Shown here piece by piece: positions 1-9,069 of a DNA stretch of 64,000 nucleotides. Position 1 is the stretch's first letter; every line of letters starts with the position of its first letter. The stretch lies in NCBI GenBank assembly GCA_910584945.1, contig CAJUDY010000004.1, positions 1-64,000 on the forward strand, in the 5' to 3' direction. The position numbers and the translations under genes are program-made. The DNA comes from an uncultured Lachnospiraceae bacterium. GTDB lineage: Bacteria; Bacillota; Clostridia; Lachnospirales; Lachnospiraceae. The notes beneath the pieces were generated by a model, which was not told the origin of the DNA, did not search any database, and saw only the letters and a program-made list of their open reading frames with translations.

Positions 1-91
1 GTTTACAGGAAAATACCGAAGATTTCTCTACACTTTCTTATTTGACGCTTACGTTCTAAAGACAAAAACAACAATAAAAGAGAGGTAGAAC

Positions 92-134
92 AAAGGGAAG
101 TATTTCCGTAAAAGATGGAGATGCTTCCCTTTTC
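92..134 (+). terminator. Rho-independent terminator-like hairpin
   Basis: The arm AAAGGGAAGTAT (92-103) pairs with ATGCTTCCCTTT (121-132), with one G-T pair, and a short T run follows. It probably ends a transcript entering from the left of the window. No gene is visible in 1-91. Confidence 0.6.
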
Positions 135-171
135 GATTGTACGCCGAAGGCGCGCTCTATCAAGGCTAATA

Positions 172-225
172 CCGATAAATAAGTTGAGTCAAAAAGTATA
201 CTTTTTGACTCAACTTATTTATCGG
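172..225. repeat. Perfect 54-bp palindrome
   Basis: The 27-nt arm 172-198 is the exact reverse complement of 199-225, with no spacer, centred on GTATAC. No T run follows it, so it is not a standard terminator. It lies about 70 bp before the TnpB homologue. It could be a transposon-end palindrome, an operator or a cruciform. Its function is unknown. Confidence 0.85.
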
Positions 226-295
226 CTGAAATCTCTAAAACTTTAGCACATTTTTATCAAAAAATCAAGTATCCGGGAAGAATTTTCCATACAGT

Positions 296-1681
296 TTGCA
301 CAAAGAAAAAATTGTGCTGAAAAGTATACCTTATGGAACAAAGGAACCCTTCATGTCCGCCAAGACTGTGTGTAAGATCGTCCGCCAATACAATCAAAAT
401 CCGATTTCCGAAGAAGATATGCAGAAGCTTCTGGAGATCGCGGAGGATTACGCCAGTGTAAAAAACTACGTACATCAGCGCTACGGCGGCGTGAAAAGCC
501 TGGGAAAGCTTTATCCGGGCTACACGATCCAGAACGAGATGACAAAAAGCGGCCTTCGGGAACGCCTGGGGATGCCGTCGGTCTACTTTTATCTGGCCAT
601 CTTCGACGCGATCAAAGAGATCAAGATCCAGTGGACCAATGTAAAGTCATCCGTCTTAAAGCAGGTAAACGCCCATGAAGGACTCACCGAGGAGGAGAGG
701 CATTTCCTCCGGTATACGCTGAAGATCAACAACGTATTCGAGTCCCTACTGACCGGCGCTCCGCTGAAACTCCAGAAGGAATTTCGAATCAAGTACGAGG
801 AGCTGGCGTCCAAAGTAGATGTGAAAAAGCTGGAGAATTATCTGCGAAGACAGGTGCGGCGCTACAACCGGCGGCTGCATGTGGATTCGGTGGATGGTTT
901 TTCTGTCTCGGAGCGGGCTTACCGCTATGGGGATCACGGAATCTATATCTCCGTGAAGCAGAAGCAAAAGCGGATCTTCATTCCCCTGACGGACAACAAT
1001 CAGTACACCCGGCAGCTGTATCTTCGCCTGTATCCGGAAGAGCACGCCGTGGAGCTGTGCATCCCGGTGGATATCGCGGTGAAAAAGCGCCGGGGCTATG
1101 ACCGGGAAGTGGGATTGTCCATGGGCATGCTGTCCATGCTGGTGACCGATGAGGGACATGTATACGGAGAACGATTCAAGGATTATCAGGAAGAATTATC
1201 CCAGTGGCTCCGGGAACAGACCGGAACCTGGCATCGGAACCGGAAAGACAATCCGGGAAGAAAGAAGTATTACGCCAAAAAGCACCGGCTGGAAGAGCAG
1301 TTCCACAGCTATATCAATCAGGAACTGAACCGGTTCTTTCGGGAAGAGAAGCCCTGCAGAGTCTATCTGCCAAAGCTTCCCGGCGCCGGCGTCAGCGGTC
1401 CGGCGAAAAGGATGAATTATCTGACATCCACCTGGCAGAAAGGATATGTCAAAAACCGTCTGTCTCAGAAATGCAGGGAACAGTCGGTGGAGCTTGTCGA
1501 AGTCTTCGGAAAAGACATCAGCCGGGTGTGCAGCGTCTGCGGATGTCCGGGCGAGGCGAAAGACGGTGTGTTTTTCTGTCCTGCCTGCGGCTTTGAGTCA
1601 GACCGAAAAGTAAACGCCGCGAGAAACGCAAAAAAGCGGGGCGCAGTGATGGTCATGAAGACCCCGAAACTGGATAAATGA
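296..1681 (+). CDS. TnpB-like protein (IS605 OrfB family), apparently nuclease-dead
   Basis: This 461-residue protein has TnpB architecture: an N-terminal helical/RNA-binding part, a RuvC-like core and a C-terminal zinc ribbon (C412-x2-C415, C428-x2-C431) followed by NAARN. In active TnpB the RuvC acids sit in GIDxG, in the E of an EDL-type strand and in the last D of DRDxNAA. Here these read VGLSMG (S275), RVYLPKLPG (P359) and DRKVNAA (K438), so all three acids appear lost while the fold and zinc ribbon remain. Known nuclease-dead TnpB proteins (TldR) act as RNA-guided repressors; a similar role here is inference. No tnpA transposase lies nearby. The chosen start is TTG 296. ATG 353, preceded by AAAGGAA, is an alternative. 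A structured region follows the stop directly. Confidence 0.8.
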   Translation: MHKEKIVLKSIPYGTKEPFMSAKTVCKIVRQYNQNPISEEDMQKLLEIAEDYASVKNYVHQRYGGVKSLGKLYPGYTIQNEMTKSGLRERLGMPSVYFYLAIFDAIKEIKIQWTNVKSSVLKQVNAHEGLTEEERHFLRYTLKINNVFESLLTGAPLKLQKEFRIKYEELASKVDVKKLENYLRRQVRRYNRRLHVDSVDGFSVSERAYRYGDHGIYISVKQKQKRIFIPLTDNNQYTRQLYLRLYPEEHAVELCIPVDIAVKKRRGYDREVGLSMGMLSMLVTDEGHVYGERFKDYQEELSQWLREQTGTWHRNRKDNPGRKKYYAKKHRLEEQFHSYINQELNRFFREEKPCRVYLPKLPGAGVSGPAKRMNYLTSTWQKGYVKNRLSQKCREQSVELVEVFGKDISRVCSVCGCPGEAKDGVFFCPACGFESDRKVNAARNAKKRGAVMVMKTPKLDK

Positions 1682-1900
1682 GGGTGAGATTCCCTGATTT
1701 TACCGCAAGGACCAGTGGACGGATCTATGATATAAAAATCGGCGGCTGTTCAGACTCTGGACAGTTACCCTACGGCATTAGAAGGCAGGCGTATGTTCTT
1801 TGCCTGCGCATTGGATAGGCCAGGACCTCGGGAACACCGTGTGTGAAGTACCGGGGAGCGAAGCGGAGCCATCCGCATCACCGCAAGGTGACCAATATTC
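1682..1900 (+). ncRNA. Candidate structured RNA behind the TnpB homologue (omega-RNA-like)
   Basis: This gap is rich in short hairpins: AGGG/CCCT at 1681-1695, CC-GCAA-GG at 1703-1710, CTGT/ACAG at 1746-1764, GCAGGC/GCCTGC at 1785-1807, GCGGA/TCCGC at 1863-1876 and CACC-GCAA-GGTG at 1879-1890. Two of them carry GCAA (GNRA) tetraloops. TnpB guide RNAs are encoded at this position, overlapping or following the 3' end of tnpB. The open frame across it gives an unconvincing peptide. Its ends and any guide segment cannot be placed from sequence alone. Confidence 0.45.
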
Positions 1901-1943
1901 CTTATTTTATAATGAAAGCCCCGGCAAAAAGGAGTACAGACTT

Positions 1944-3305
1944 ATGAGAAAGGCGGAAAAAGCCCAGGCGGAAGAGATCGTCCGCCTTCTGGGACAGGTG
2001 CAGGACGGAATCCTGAAAAAACTGGAGTCCGGGCGCAGGGAAGAAACCCTGGAGCTTCTGGGACAGTGCCAGGAAGCGGCGATCCAGCTGGGAGAGTCCA
2101 TCGAGCACTCCGAAGGAGAAGGTCATCCGGCCATTGCCCTTCTGGAAGAATACTGCGAGATCGTCTATCAGATCTACGAGAGCATCCGCCTGGGACAGGA
2201 GATTCCAAAAAGCAGGACCAACAAGAATTTACGGAAATCTCTGATCTCCATCAAAAACAGTGTAAAAAACGAAATACATGTACGCACGGAGGCAGTCTTT
2301 CTGCCCTATAAAGCGAGTATGTGGGATTCCTTAGAGAGCGTCTGGAAAGCAGCAGAGGAAGATCCGGACTGCGACGCCTACGTGATTCCCATTCCCTATT
2401 TTGACCGGAACCCCGACGGGAGCTTCCGGGAAGAACACTACGAAGGGGACTTGTATCCGGATTATGTGCCCATTACCCGGTACGACGAATATGATTTTCA
2501 GAACCGCAGGCCGGATCTGATCTTCATCCATAATCCCTACGACGACTGCAATTACCTGACCAGCGTACACCCCTATTTCTACTCAAAAAACTTAAAAAAT
2601 TTTACGGAAAAATTAGTCTATATACCATATTTCATTTTGGCCGAAATCGATCCGGACGACAAAGAAGCCGTCAAAGGCATGGCACATTTCTGCACCCTCC
2701 CGGGGGTTCTCTACGCGGATAAAACCATCGTCCAGTCCGAGGCCATGCGTCAGGTCTATGTGGACGTACTGACCGACTTCACCAAAGAAACCTCCGCCGA
2801 CCGGGCCTTCTGGGAAGACAAAATCCTGGGCCTCGGTTCGCCGAAGATCGATAAGGCGGTCAACACCAGAAAAGAAGACGTGGAGATTCCGGAAGAATGG
2901 CTTCCTGTTATAGAGAAAGAAGACGGAAGCTGGAAGAAGATCATCTTCTATAATACCGGGCTTACCGCGCTTCTGCAGAATGGTGAAAAGATGCTGGAGA
3001 AGATGCGGGATGTGTTCCGGATTTTTAAAGAGAACCAGGAGGAGGTGGCGCTCCTATGGAGGCCGCACCCGCTGATTGAGACCACATTTCGGACGATGAG
3101 GCCGCATTTGTGGGGAGAGTATAAGGAAATTCTGGAAACGTATCTGGAAGAAGGTTGGGGGATCTATGACGATACCCCGGATCTGGACCGGGCGATTGCG
3201 GTTTGCGATGGGTATTATGGGGATATGAGTTCGGTGGTGCAGCTTTGCCAGGAGGCGGGGGCGCCGGTGATGATACAAAGTGTAGATGTTATATCTAGTT
3301 ATTAA
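1944..3305 (+). CDS. CDP-glycerol glycerophosphotransferase-like protein
   Basis: The 453-residue product resembles the Clostridial relatives of TagB/TagF that transfer alditol-phosphate from CDP-activated donors in teichoic-acid or capsule synthesis. An N-terminal helical region of about 115 residues precedes a two-lobed GT-B-like part. That part contains FLPYKASMWDSLESVWKAA, IPIPYFDRNPDGS and, in the C-terminal half, WRPHPLIE and a late DGYYGDMSS acidic stretch. ATG 1944 is chosen because AAGGAG lies at the right distance. The frame is open upstream to 1800, but that part covers the structured RNA. A -10 hexamer TATAAT at 1908-1913 suggests its own promoter, with no clear -35. The C-terminus is a little short, so slight truncation is possible. 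Confidence 0.7.
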   Translation: MRKAEKAQAEEIVRLLGQVQDGILKKLESGRREETLELLGQCQEAAIQLGESIEHSEGEGHPAIALLEEYCEIVYQIYESIRLGQEIPKSRTNKNLRKSLISIKNSVKNEIHVRTEAVFLPYKASMWDSLESVWKAAEEDPDCDAYVIPIPYFDRNPDGSFREEHYEGDLYPDYVPITRYDEYDFQNRRPDLIFIHNPYDDCNYLTSVHPYFYSKNLKNFTEKLVYIPYFILAEIDPDDKEAVKGMAHFCTLPGVLYADKTIVQSEAMRQVYVDVLTDFTKETSADRAFWEDKILGLGSPKIDKAVNTRKEDVEIPEEWLPVIEKEDGSWKKIIFYNTGLTALLQNGEKMLEKMRDVFRIFKENQEEVALLWRPHPLIETTFRTMRPHLWGEYKEILETYLEEGWGIYDDTPDLDRAIAVCDGYYGDMSSVVQLCQEAGAPVMIQSVDVISSY

Positions 3306-3353
3306 GGAGTGATATTCACGTGCCTTAATATAGAAAACCCGGAGGTATAAAAT

Positions 3354-3887
3354 ATGAGCACAGGAAATCTAAATCAAGAGGAAAAGAAGGGAGGGAAAAA
3401 AACACTCAGTATCGTGATTCTTGTCCTGATTATTCTGGTGATGGCAGGCGTAATTGCTTATCTGCTGATGTCCCGTAAGCCCGCCGAGGAAGAGCGGCGT
3501 AACGTGGTTGTCACTCCCGATAATGTGGAGGAAGTGATCCAGCAGATGGAGGAAGAAGAGTATGTGGCGCCCGGATATTATACTGTGACAATGAATTTTG
3601 ACTGGCATTTTGCAGCAGGCGATGCTGTTTCCGAGGATGCCTATGTAGAAAATGCAGTGGAAAATACAAACGCTGTATATCTCGACCTGTTTTTGGCGGA
3701 AGATGAGGAGAATGCAATCTATAAATCTCCCGTAATTCCGGTGGGAAGCAGCCTGGAAGATATTGCGCTTGATACACCGCTGAGTGCTGGAACATATGAC
3801 TGTGTGGCGGTTTATCACCTGGTGGATGACGATCAAAACACAATCAGTACGCTTCGGGTTACCGTTACTGTGACAGTAGATAATTAA
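3354..3887 (+). CDS. Membrane-anchored extracellular protein, unknown function
   Basis: The 177-residue protein has a short charged N-terminus, one membrane helix at about residues 17-40 and an acidic linker rich in E (about 45-75). An extracellular beta-rich domain follows that reads like an Ig-like fold and ends in alternating T/V residues. The start follows a good CGGAGG site. It lies 49 bp behind the transferase and 51 bp before the secreted protein at 3939, so the two surface proteins are probably co-expressed. I do not recognise a named family. Confidence 0.6.
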   Translation: MSTGNLNQEEKKGGKKTLSIVILVLIILVMAGVIAYLLMSRKPAEEERRNVVVTPDNVEEVIQQMEEEEYVAPGYYTVTMNFDWHFAAGDAVSEDAYVENAVENTNAVYLDLFLAEDEENAIYKSPVIPVGSSLEDIALDTPLSAGTYDCVAVYHLVDDDQNTISTLRVTVTVTVDN

Positions 3888-3938
3888 CGGAGATAACATA
3901 ATAAAACTGAAAACAGGAATTTAAAGGAGGATTTCACT

Positions 3939-4934
3939 ATGAAGTTAAGAAGACTTATGGCTGGAACACTTGCGGCTACGATGGTGCTGGGAAGCAGTAT
4001 GATGGTGTTTGCTGCGGACCCGCAGACGGGAAGTGCAACAGGTTCAGGAGAATCTATTGGGCATGTAGATAAAGAGGTGCTGGCTGTAACACTGCCAACA
4101 GAAGGCGATGCTTTAAATCAAACGTTTGCTTACAAAGTCGATCCAGAACGCGTGATTGATCTGGCAGGAAAGTTAACAGACGATACAGCGGTAACGAAGA
4201 ATGCAGATGGAGTATATTTTAAAAATAAGGACAATACCTATTCCAGCAGCAGCGATGAAGTAGAATTTGAAGGCAAAAACAGTGTAGCGGTTGATGTATC
4301 TGTTAAGGCAGAAGTGACGGCATCAGCGGGAGGTAAGGATATAGCGTTAGTGGCAGATGACGCTGCTCTTACAGCTGCAACAACGCCTGCTCTTCTTATG
4401 AATCTGACTGTTGGAACAGAAACAAAGGCAATTACATCTGACGGCGCGACAGCGCAGGCAAAGCTTGAGGGAGTGCCGGATAATTTTGCAGTAACTGTTG
4501 AAGGCGGCGCCTATAAATATTCAGCAAAAGCTGATGCTACAGGATGGAAGACGACAACTGTTAAACTGTCTGGAAAAACAAATAATATGGATGTGCCGAG
4601 TGATATGACTGCACCTCAGATTAAATTAACCTGGACGGTTGCAAAACATGAGGATTATACAGATGCAACTGCACATGGAAATTGGAGTGGCGCAAATCTA
4701 TGGATTGCAAAAGATGCAAGTACAGGGTTCTCAACAACTGGATTGACAGTTGAAGTTTCTGATGGCGGAACTACCTACAAGACATTGGCAACAGATAAGT
4801 ATAGTGTTAATGCTACAGGTTGGGTAAGTACAACTTGGAATAATCTGGTAGACGGTCTTGGCGGTAATCCGGAAGGAAATATTTTTGTTCGGGTAACGGA
4901 TGGGACGACCAGATACATTTTTGAAAATAAGTAA
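3939..4934 (+). CDS. Secreted beta-rich surface protein (YSSSSD family)
   Basis: The 331-residue protein has a clear Sec signal peptide ending in VFAAD near residue 25. The mature part is acidic and rich in T, A and V, like a secreted beta-sandwich. It has no LPXTG motif and no C-terminal membrane helix. The segment around residues 50-125 (a VTLP motif, then FAYKVDPERVIDL, then YSSSSDEVEFEG) matches the layout of the secreted protein at 23252: VIFP, FDFIMDPQKLI, YSSSSDALVI. The two are therefore likely paralogues. AAAGGAGG precedes the ATG. A long hairpin follows the gene. Its role, perhaps a surface layer or filament subunit, is unknown. Confidence 0.65.
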   Translation: MKLRRLMAGTLAATMVLGSSMMVFAADPQTGSATGSGESIGHVDKEVLAVTLPTEGDALNQTFAYKVDPERVIDLAGKLTDDTAVTKNADGVYFKNKDNTYSSSSDEVEFEGKNSVAVDVSVKAEVTASAGGKDIALVADDAALTAATTPALLMNLTVGTETKAITSDGATAQAKLEGVPDNFAVTVEGGAYKYSAKADATGWKTTTVKLSGKTNNMDVPSDMTAPQIKLTWTVAKHEDYTDATAHGNWSGANLWIAKDASTGFSTTGLTVEVSDGGTTYKTLATDKYSVNATGWVSTTWNNLVDGLGGNPEGNIFVRVTDGTTRYIFENK

Positions 4935-4944
4935 ATTTGGACAT

Positions 4945-4981
4945 TTACTTCAAGGGGACTTTTTAAGTCCCCTTGAAGTAA
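4945..4981 (+). terminator. Strong hairpin after the secreted-protein gene
   Basis: A 17-bp perfect stem (4945-4961 with 4965-4981) closes a TTT loop. No clear T run follows, so termination may be partial. It separates the secreted-protein gene from the glycosyltransferase island. Confidence 0.65.
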
Positions 4982-5014
4982 GTAAGAATAAATATTTATG
5001 AGGCGGACGTAATT

Positions 5015-6499
5015 ATGGATTGGGCAAAGGAGCAAGATATAAATCAAAAGCGGGTTACGGGTGATCCAATTGTCAGTTTTTGTATCGCTGCATTCCAGCG
5101 ATATGAGATATTGGAAGAACTGATACAGGAGATTTTGTCCGTAAAAACAGACAAAATTGAGGTGGCAGTTTGTGATGACAAATCATTGGATGGAAGTATA
5201 GAAAAGATAAAAAAAATAAATGATAATCGTCTTAAAATATATGTGAATGATGAAAATGTGGGAAGCTCCTTAAACATACATGATTCCTTAGACAGGGGAA
5301 CCGGGAAATATTTATTTTACATTAATGATAGAGATAATGTTGATAGCTTTAAAATAGAAAAACTAATTCAAATTTTAGAAGAATTCGAAAAAGAAGGAGT
5401 GGCATTTGCTAGATGCTATGCTACAGGAAAAAATGTAGAAAAATACCATATTTTTAGTGCAGGAAAAGAAGCTATGCTTGAGTTTGCCTGCAGGATGGAC
5501 CATCCTACAGGTTTTATTTTTAAAAAAGACGTATGGAAAAATATCAAACGTAGAAGAATTCTCTTTGAAAATCAAAATTATGGTGATTATCCAATCACGC
5601 AGATATGTGCGATTATAGCAAAAAAATATAAAGGGGCATTAATATATGGTGATATATGTGATTTTAGACGACACAGAATAAATTTTGCTAAAGAAAAATC
5701 TAGATTTCATGAGAAAAGAAAAGATAAGAGATTATGGTATACGCCAGGAGCGATCTATAGGGAGTTAAAAATAGGACAGGCATTTCTAAAAAAAATCAGA
5801 ATCCGGGATGATATTAGAGAAGAAATATTACTTGACAGATATGCACAATATTTAAATTTATGCGTAACACAGTATAGGAATATGGTCAAAAGTCCTGTAT
5901 ATACATCACATTATAATTTTTATCCTCGTCAAGATTTTTTTCATGTATTTCGCATTTCAATACTAAATGGGCTAAAACTATGGAGTAAAATATTATACTT
6001 ATGTTTTTCGGAAAACAGACAATTAATTTTCAAAATCAACAAAATTTCCAGGAAGGAATATTTAAATTATTTTAAATGCATATTAGAAGATAAGTTTCAT
6101 TTAAAAGAGAAATATGAGATAGCCAAACGAGAGGCTGTTTTAACTACATATGAACAATGGATGAATGAGTTTATAAATAAAAAGGATATTGTAGATTTCC
6201 TTTTGGAAAATGGATATCATCATGTGGCAATATATGGCATGGGGAGAATTGGTAAACATTTATGGAAGGAATTTCGAAATTCTGATATCAGTGTGGATTT
6301 TATTATAGATCAACAAATTAGCAGGCAGACAAAGTGGTATGAGGATGTTCCCTGTTTTAATGCTGAATCAGAATTTCCATACGTAGATATTATAATTGTT
6401 TCAGTGCCAAGCGAAGCCGATAAAATAATTGGTAAATTGAGAGGAAAGATAGGGGGACGTGTAAAATCTATTGACGATATTTTATTTGTATTGGGATAA
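5015..6499 (+). CDS. GT2 glycosyltransferase with C-terminal Rossmann-like domain
   Basis: The 494-residue protein starts with a GT-A fold of family 2: FCIAAFQRYEILEEL near residue 22, VCDDKSLDGS near 52 and a metal-binding DRD at 105-107. The middle is helical. The last ~93 residues (from about 402) form a separate nucleotide-binding-like domain with IYGMGRIGKH, then VDFIID and VDIIIVSVP. It should transfer a sugar onto a lipid-linked or surface glycan in the cytoplasm. The donor cannot be read from sequence. It is the first gene of the AT-rich island. GAGGCGGA precedes ATG 5015. Confidence 0.8.
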   Translation: MDWAKEQDINQKRVTGDPIVSFCIAAFQRYEILEELIQEILSVKTDKIEVAVCDDKSLDGSIEKIKKINDNRLKIYVNDENVGSSLNIHDSLDRGTGKYLFYINDRDNVDSFKIEKLIQILEEFEKEGVAFARCYATGKNVEKYHIFSAGKEAMLEFACRMDHPTGFIFKKDVWKNIKRRRILFENQNYGDYPITQICAIIAKKYKGALIYGDICDFRRHRINFAKEKSRFHEKRKDKRLWYTPGAIYRELKIGQAFLKKIRIRDDIREEILLDRYAQYLNLCVTQYRNMVKSPVYTSHYNFYPRQDFFHVFRISILNGLKLWSKILYLCFSENRQLIFKINKISRKEYLNYFKCILEDKFHLKEKYEIAKREAVLTTYEQWMNEFINKKDIVDFLLENGYHHVAIYGMGRIGKHLWKEFRNSDISVDFIIDQQISRQTKWYEDVPCFNAESEFPYVDIIIVSVPSEADKIIGKLRGKIGGRVKSIDDILFVLG

Positions 6500-6529
6500 A
6501 AATATTAAATAAGCAGGAGGCAAGGATTT

Positions 6530-7702
6530 ATGGTGATTGATGTATTAATGTTAACTGATAATAATTATATATCACAAGCAAAAGTAGCTATATATTCAGT
6601 ATGCAAAAATACAAATCCAAAAGCAAAAATTGTCTTTATAATCCTTTGTAATAAGGATTTAGATAAAATGTCGAGAGAGCGTCTAATTGCATTACAAGAA
6701 ATATTTCAAAATGTGAAGGTGAATTTTTATGAAGTAGAGGACGAATATTTTATTAATGCGAAATCTGATTACAGAGTTCCGACGGTTTCTTATTATAGAC
6801 TTATTAGTGCTAAGATACTTAAAGCGGAAAAAGCGATATGTCTAGATTCTGATTTGGTTGTTGAAATGGATCTTGCGGAATTATATGAAATTGATTTGGA
6901 AAATTATTATATTGCGGGTGTCAGAGATCTATATGTTATTTCACATCCTAATTTTGCATTATGGTATGCTGAAAATTATAATTTGAAAAGTTTTTCAGAT
7001 TATATTAATTGTGGAGTGCTGTTAATGAATCTGAAAAAAATGCGTAAAGATAAAATTGTTGAAGTTTTTTTAAATGAACTCAATTATAAAAATCTATGGC
7101 TTGATCAAGATATATTCAATAGAATCTGTTCTGGTAAAATACGTTTGCTTGATTGGAGATTCAATCATGTCACACTCTTTTCAAACAAAGAGTATGAGTG
7201 GAATTATAAAGCAATAGAAAATAAAAGTGAGAAAGAAATATTACATTATTGCGGACCTGATAAACCATGGGATAATCGATATATAAAAATGGCTGATCGT
7301 TGGTGGAATATTGCAAGAGAAGCATTAGAAGAAGATATTTTTATAAATTTATATAAAAAAGCTTCTATTGGATATAATTCAAAACAATTATTAAAAATTG
7401 TGGAACACTGTATAGGGGCTGACGTAATAATTATTGTAGGATATTCAGATCATGGTATTTACGTTAGAAATGCATTGCTCAGATATGGAATTTCTGCTGA
7501 AATTTTTTTCTGTGATAATAACCCAAAAAAAAGAAAATTGATGTTAATAGATAAAAAAGTATATTCTCCTGAGGAAGCATCAGTGAAATATATAAATGCA
7601 ATATGGATTAACGCTGTCCAAAAGTATAGAAAAGAAATATTAAAGCAATTAAATGATTTAAAAATACCAGCTGAATGTATTATAAACTATATATTTGAGT
7701 AA
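6530..7702 (+). CDS. GT8 glycosyltransferase with C-terminal Rossmann-like domain
   Basis: The 390-residue protein fits family 8 (LgtC/GspA-like). VLMLTDNNYISQA is near the start, YYRLISAKIL lies near residue 90, and the metal-binding DSD is at 106-108 in ICLDSDLVVEMDL. LDQDIFN and HYCGPDKPW follow further on. Family members usually use UDP-glucose or UDP-galactose with retention of configuration. From about residue 298 comes the cluster's add-on domain, here IIVGYSDHGIYVRNAL, with a less regular glycine pattern. AGGAGG precedes the ATG. About 157 bp without a recognised feature separate it from the next gene. Confidence 0.8.
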   Translation: MVIDVLMLTDNNYISQAKVAIYSVCKNTNPKAKIVFIILCNKDLDKMSRERLIALQEIFQNVKVNFYEVEDEYFINAKSDYRVPTVSYYRLISAKILKAEKAICLDSDLVVEMDLAELYEIDLENYYIAGVRDLYVISHPNFALWYAENYNLKSFSDYINCGVLLMNLKKMRKDKIVEVFLNELNYKNLWLDQDIFNRICSGKIRLLDWRFNHVTLFSNKEYEWNYKAIENKSEKEILHYCGPDKPWDNRYIKMADRWWNIAREALEEDIFINLYKKASIGYNSKQLLKIVEHCIGADVIIIVGYSDHGIYVRNALLRYGISAEIFFCDNNPKKRKLMLIDKKVYSPEEASVKYINAIWINAVQKYRKEILKQLNDLKIPAECIINYIFE

Positions 7703-7859
7703 ATCAAAAAAATTGTACAATTTGCTTATGAAGCAATAAAAAGTAAGTTGGAGTAGTACAATAGATGTGGAGAGGAATAAAGTTATATTTTTGATTTAGG
7801 CATGACGGTTATGATCTGATACTTATAGTTCTTTATGTGAATAAGAGGAAAATAATGTA

Positions 7860-9038
7860 ATGATTAACTCGATGATATCAGAGGAGTTTATTGGACGATT
7901 TGGTATATCTTATAAAGACGAAAAAACTGTATACGCATATGATGAAATTACGCATGGATTATATGAATTGCAGTTAGATTTCAGAAAAGTGAATTTGGTG
8001 ATTCCTTCTAAATATATCCCTCAAAATATGAATAATAGGTTTAGAGGAATTTCGAAAAATGGAAATGAAATTATTCTTATACCTACTTTTCTTGATTCAG
8101 AATGGATTTTTTATAATTTAGAGGAAAAGATTGTCCGATATCAATCATTGGTTAAAGATAAAATTAGAATTTCAGATGTGGTTACAATCGGTAAAACTCT
8201 TTTTCTTATACCATCTGATATATATAATCCTATTGTTATTGTTTCATATGAAAATGAAAAAAAAGTAAATATATATAATGATTGGTTTGACAATGATGAA
8301 TTGAAACCTGAGATATGTGATATATGGGGGGCTTCTTTTTATGATCACATAATAGTGTTTCCGATAATAAATTCTAAGCAAACAGTATATATAAAAAATA
8401 ATGAAATAACCATCGTAGAAAATAAAATTCCATATCCAATTTTATCTGTTTGCATATATGAAAACAATATTTGGATTTTACCAGTGTCTGGAGAAAAAAT
8501 ATATAGTGTAGACTTTAAGGGAGATATTGTAGAAGAGATAAAACTATCAATTGAAGGGATGAATATATCTGCGAGCGATTTTATTAGAATTATTGTTACA
8601 GAAGAAAATGTATTTTTATTACCAACGCAAGGGAAAAATATACTTGTTTACCAATATAAAGAAAATCAAATAGTACAACTAAAAGAAGAAGGTACGTGTT
8701 TACCAGGAAAACTGTTTGTACCATCAGATATAACATATTGGGACTATATTATAGAAAATAAAGTAATGCACCTTTTGCCGAGTGGTGTTCGGCTTAAAAG
8801 CATTGATTTAATTTCTCTAAAAAATATAGAATATACGCTTCAGTATGGAGATAATATAGATTCAGATGTATATTGGAAGATGATAACTACTGTTCAAAGA
8901 AATTATATTTTTAACGAAAATGAAGAAAGAGACAGTGACTTAAATGAATTTCTTGAATTTTTAGATCATTTATTTATAGATTCATCTAAAAAAGCCAGTT
9001 TGAAAAATGGAAGGAAAATATGGAACTCTATATGGTGA
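7860..9038 (+). CDS. Predicted beta-propeller-like protein, unknown function
   Basis: The 392-residue protein has no transferase motif. It shows repeated strands of the type LIPT, FLIPSD, ILPVSGEKI and LLPTQGKNI, spaced about 45-60 residues apart, which suggests a WD/YVTN-like propeller of six or seven blades. It has no signal peptide, so it is probably cytoplasmic. It is the only gene of the AT-rich island without the Rossmann add-on and without an enzymatic motif. A scaffold or glycan-sensing role is possible but not shown. Confidence 0.5.
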   Translation: MINSMISEEFIGRFGISYKDEKTVYAYDEITHGLYELQLDFRKVNLVIPSKYIPQNMNNRFRGISKNGNEIILIPTFLDSEWIFYNLEEKIVRYQSLVKDKIRISDVVTIGKTLFLIPSDIYNPIVIVSYENEKKVNIYNDWFDNDELKPEICDIWGASFYDHIIVFPIINSKQTVYIKNNEITIVENKIPYPILSVCIYENNIWILPVSGEKIYSVDFKGDIVEEIKLSIEGMNISASDFIRIIVTEENVFLLPTQGKNILVYQYKENQIVQLKEEGTCLPGKLFVPSDITYWDYIIENKVMHLLPSGVRLKSIDLISLKNIEYTLQYGDNIDSDVYWKMITTVQRNYIFNENEERDSDLNEFLEFLDHLFIDSSKKASLKNGRKIWNSIW

Positions 9039-9069
9039 TTTGATATTAAAAATAAAGGATAGGAAATTG

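Noticed and set aside
1800..1943. N-terminal extension of the transferase frame
   Set aside because: It covers the hairpin-rich region, has no ribosome binding site and no homologous look; ATG 1944 has both AAGGAG and a -10 box upstream.
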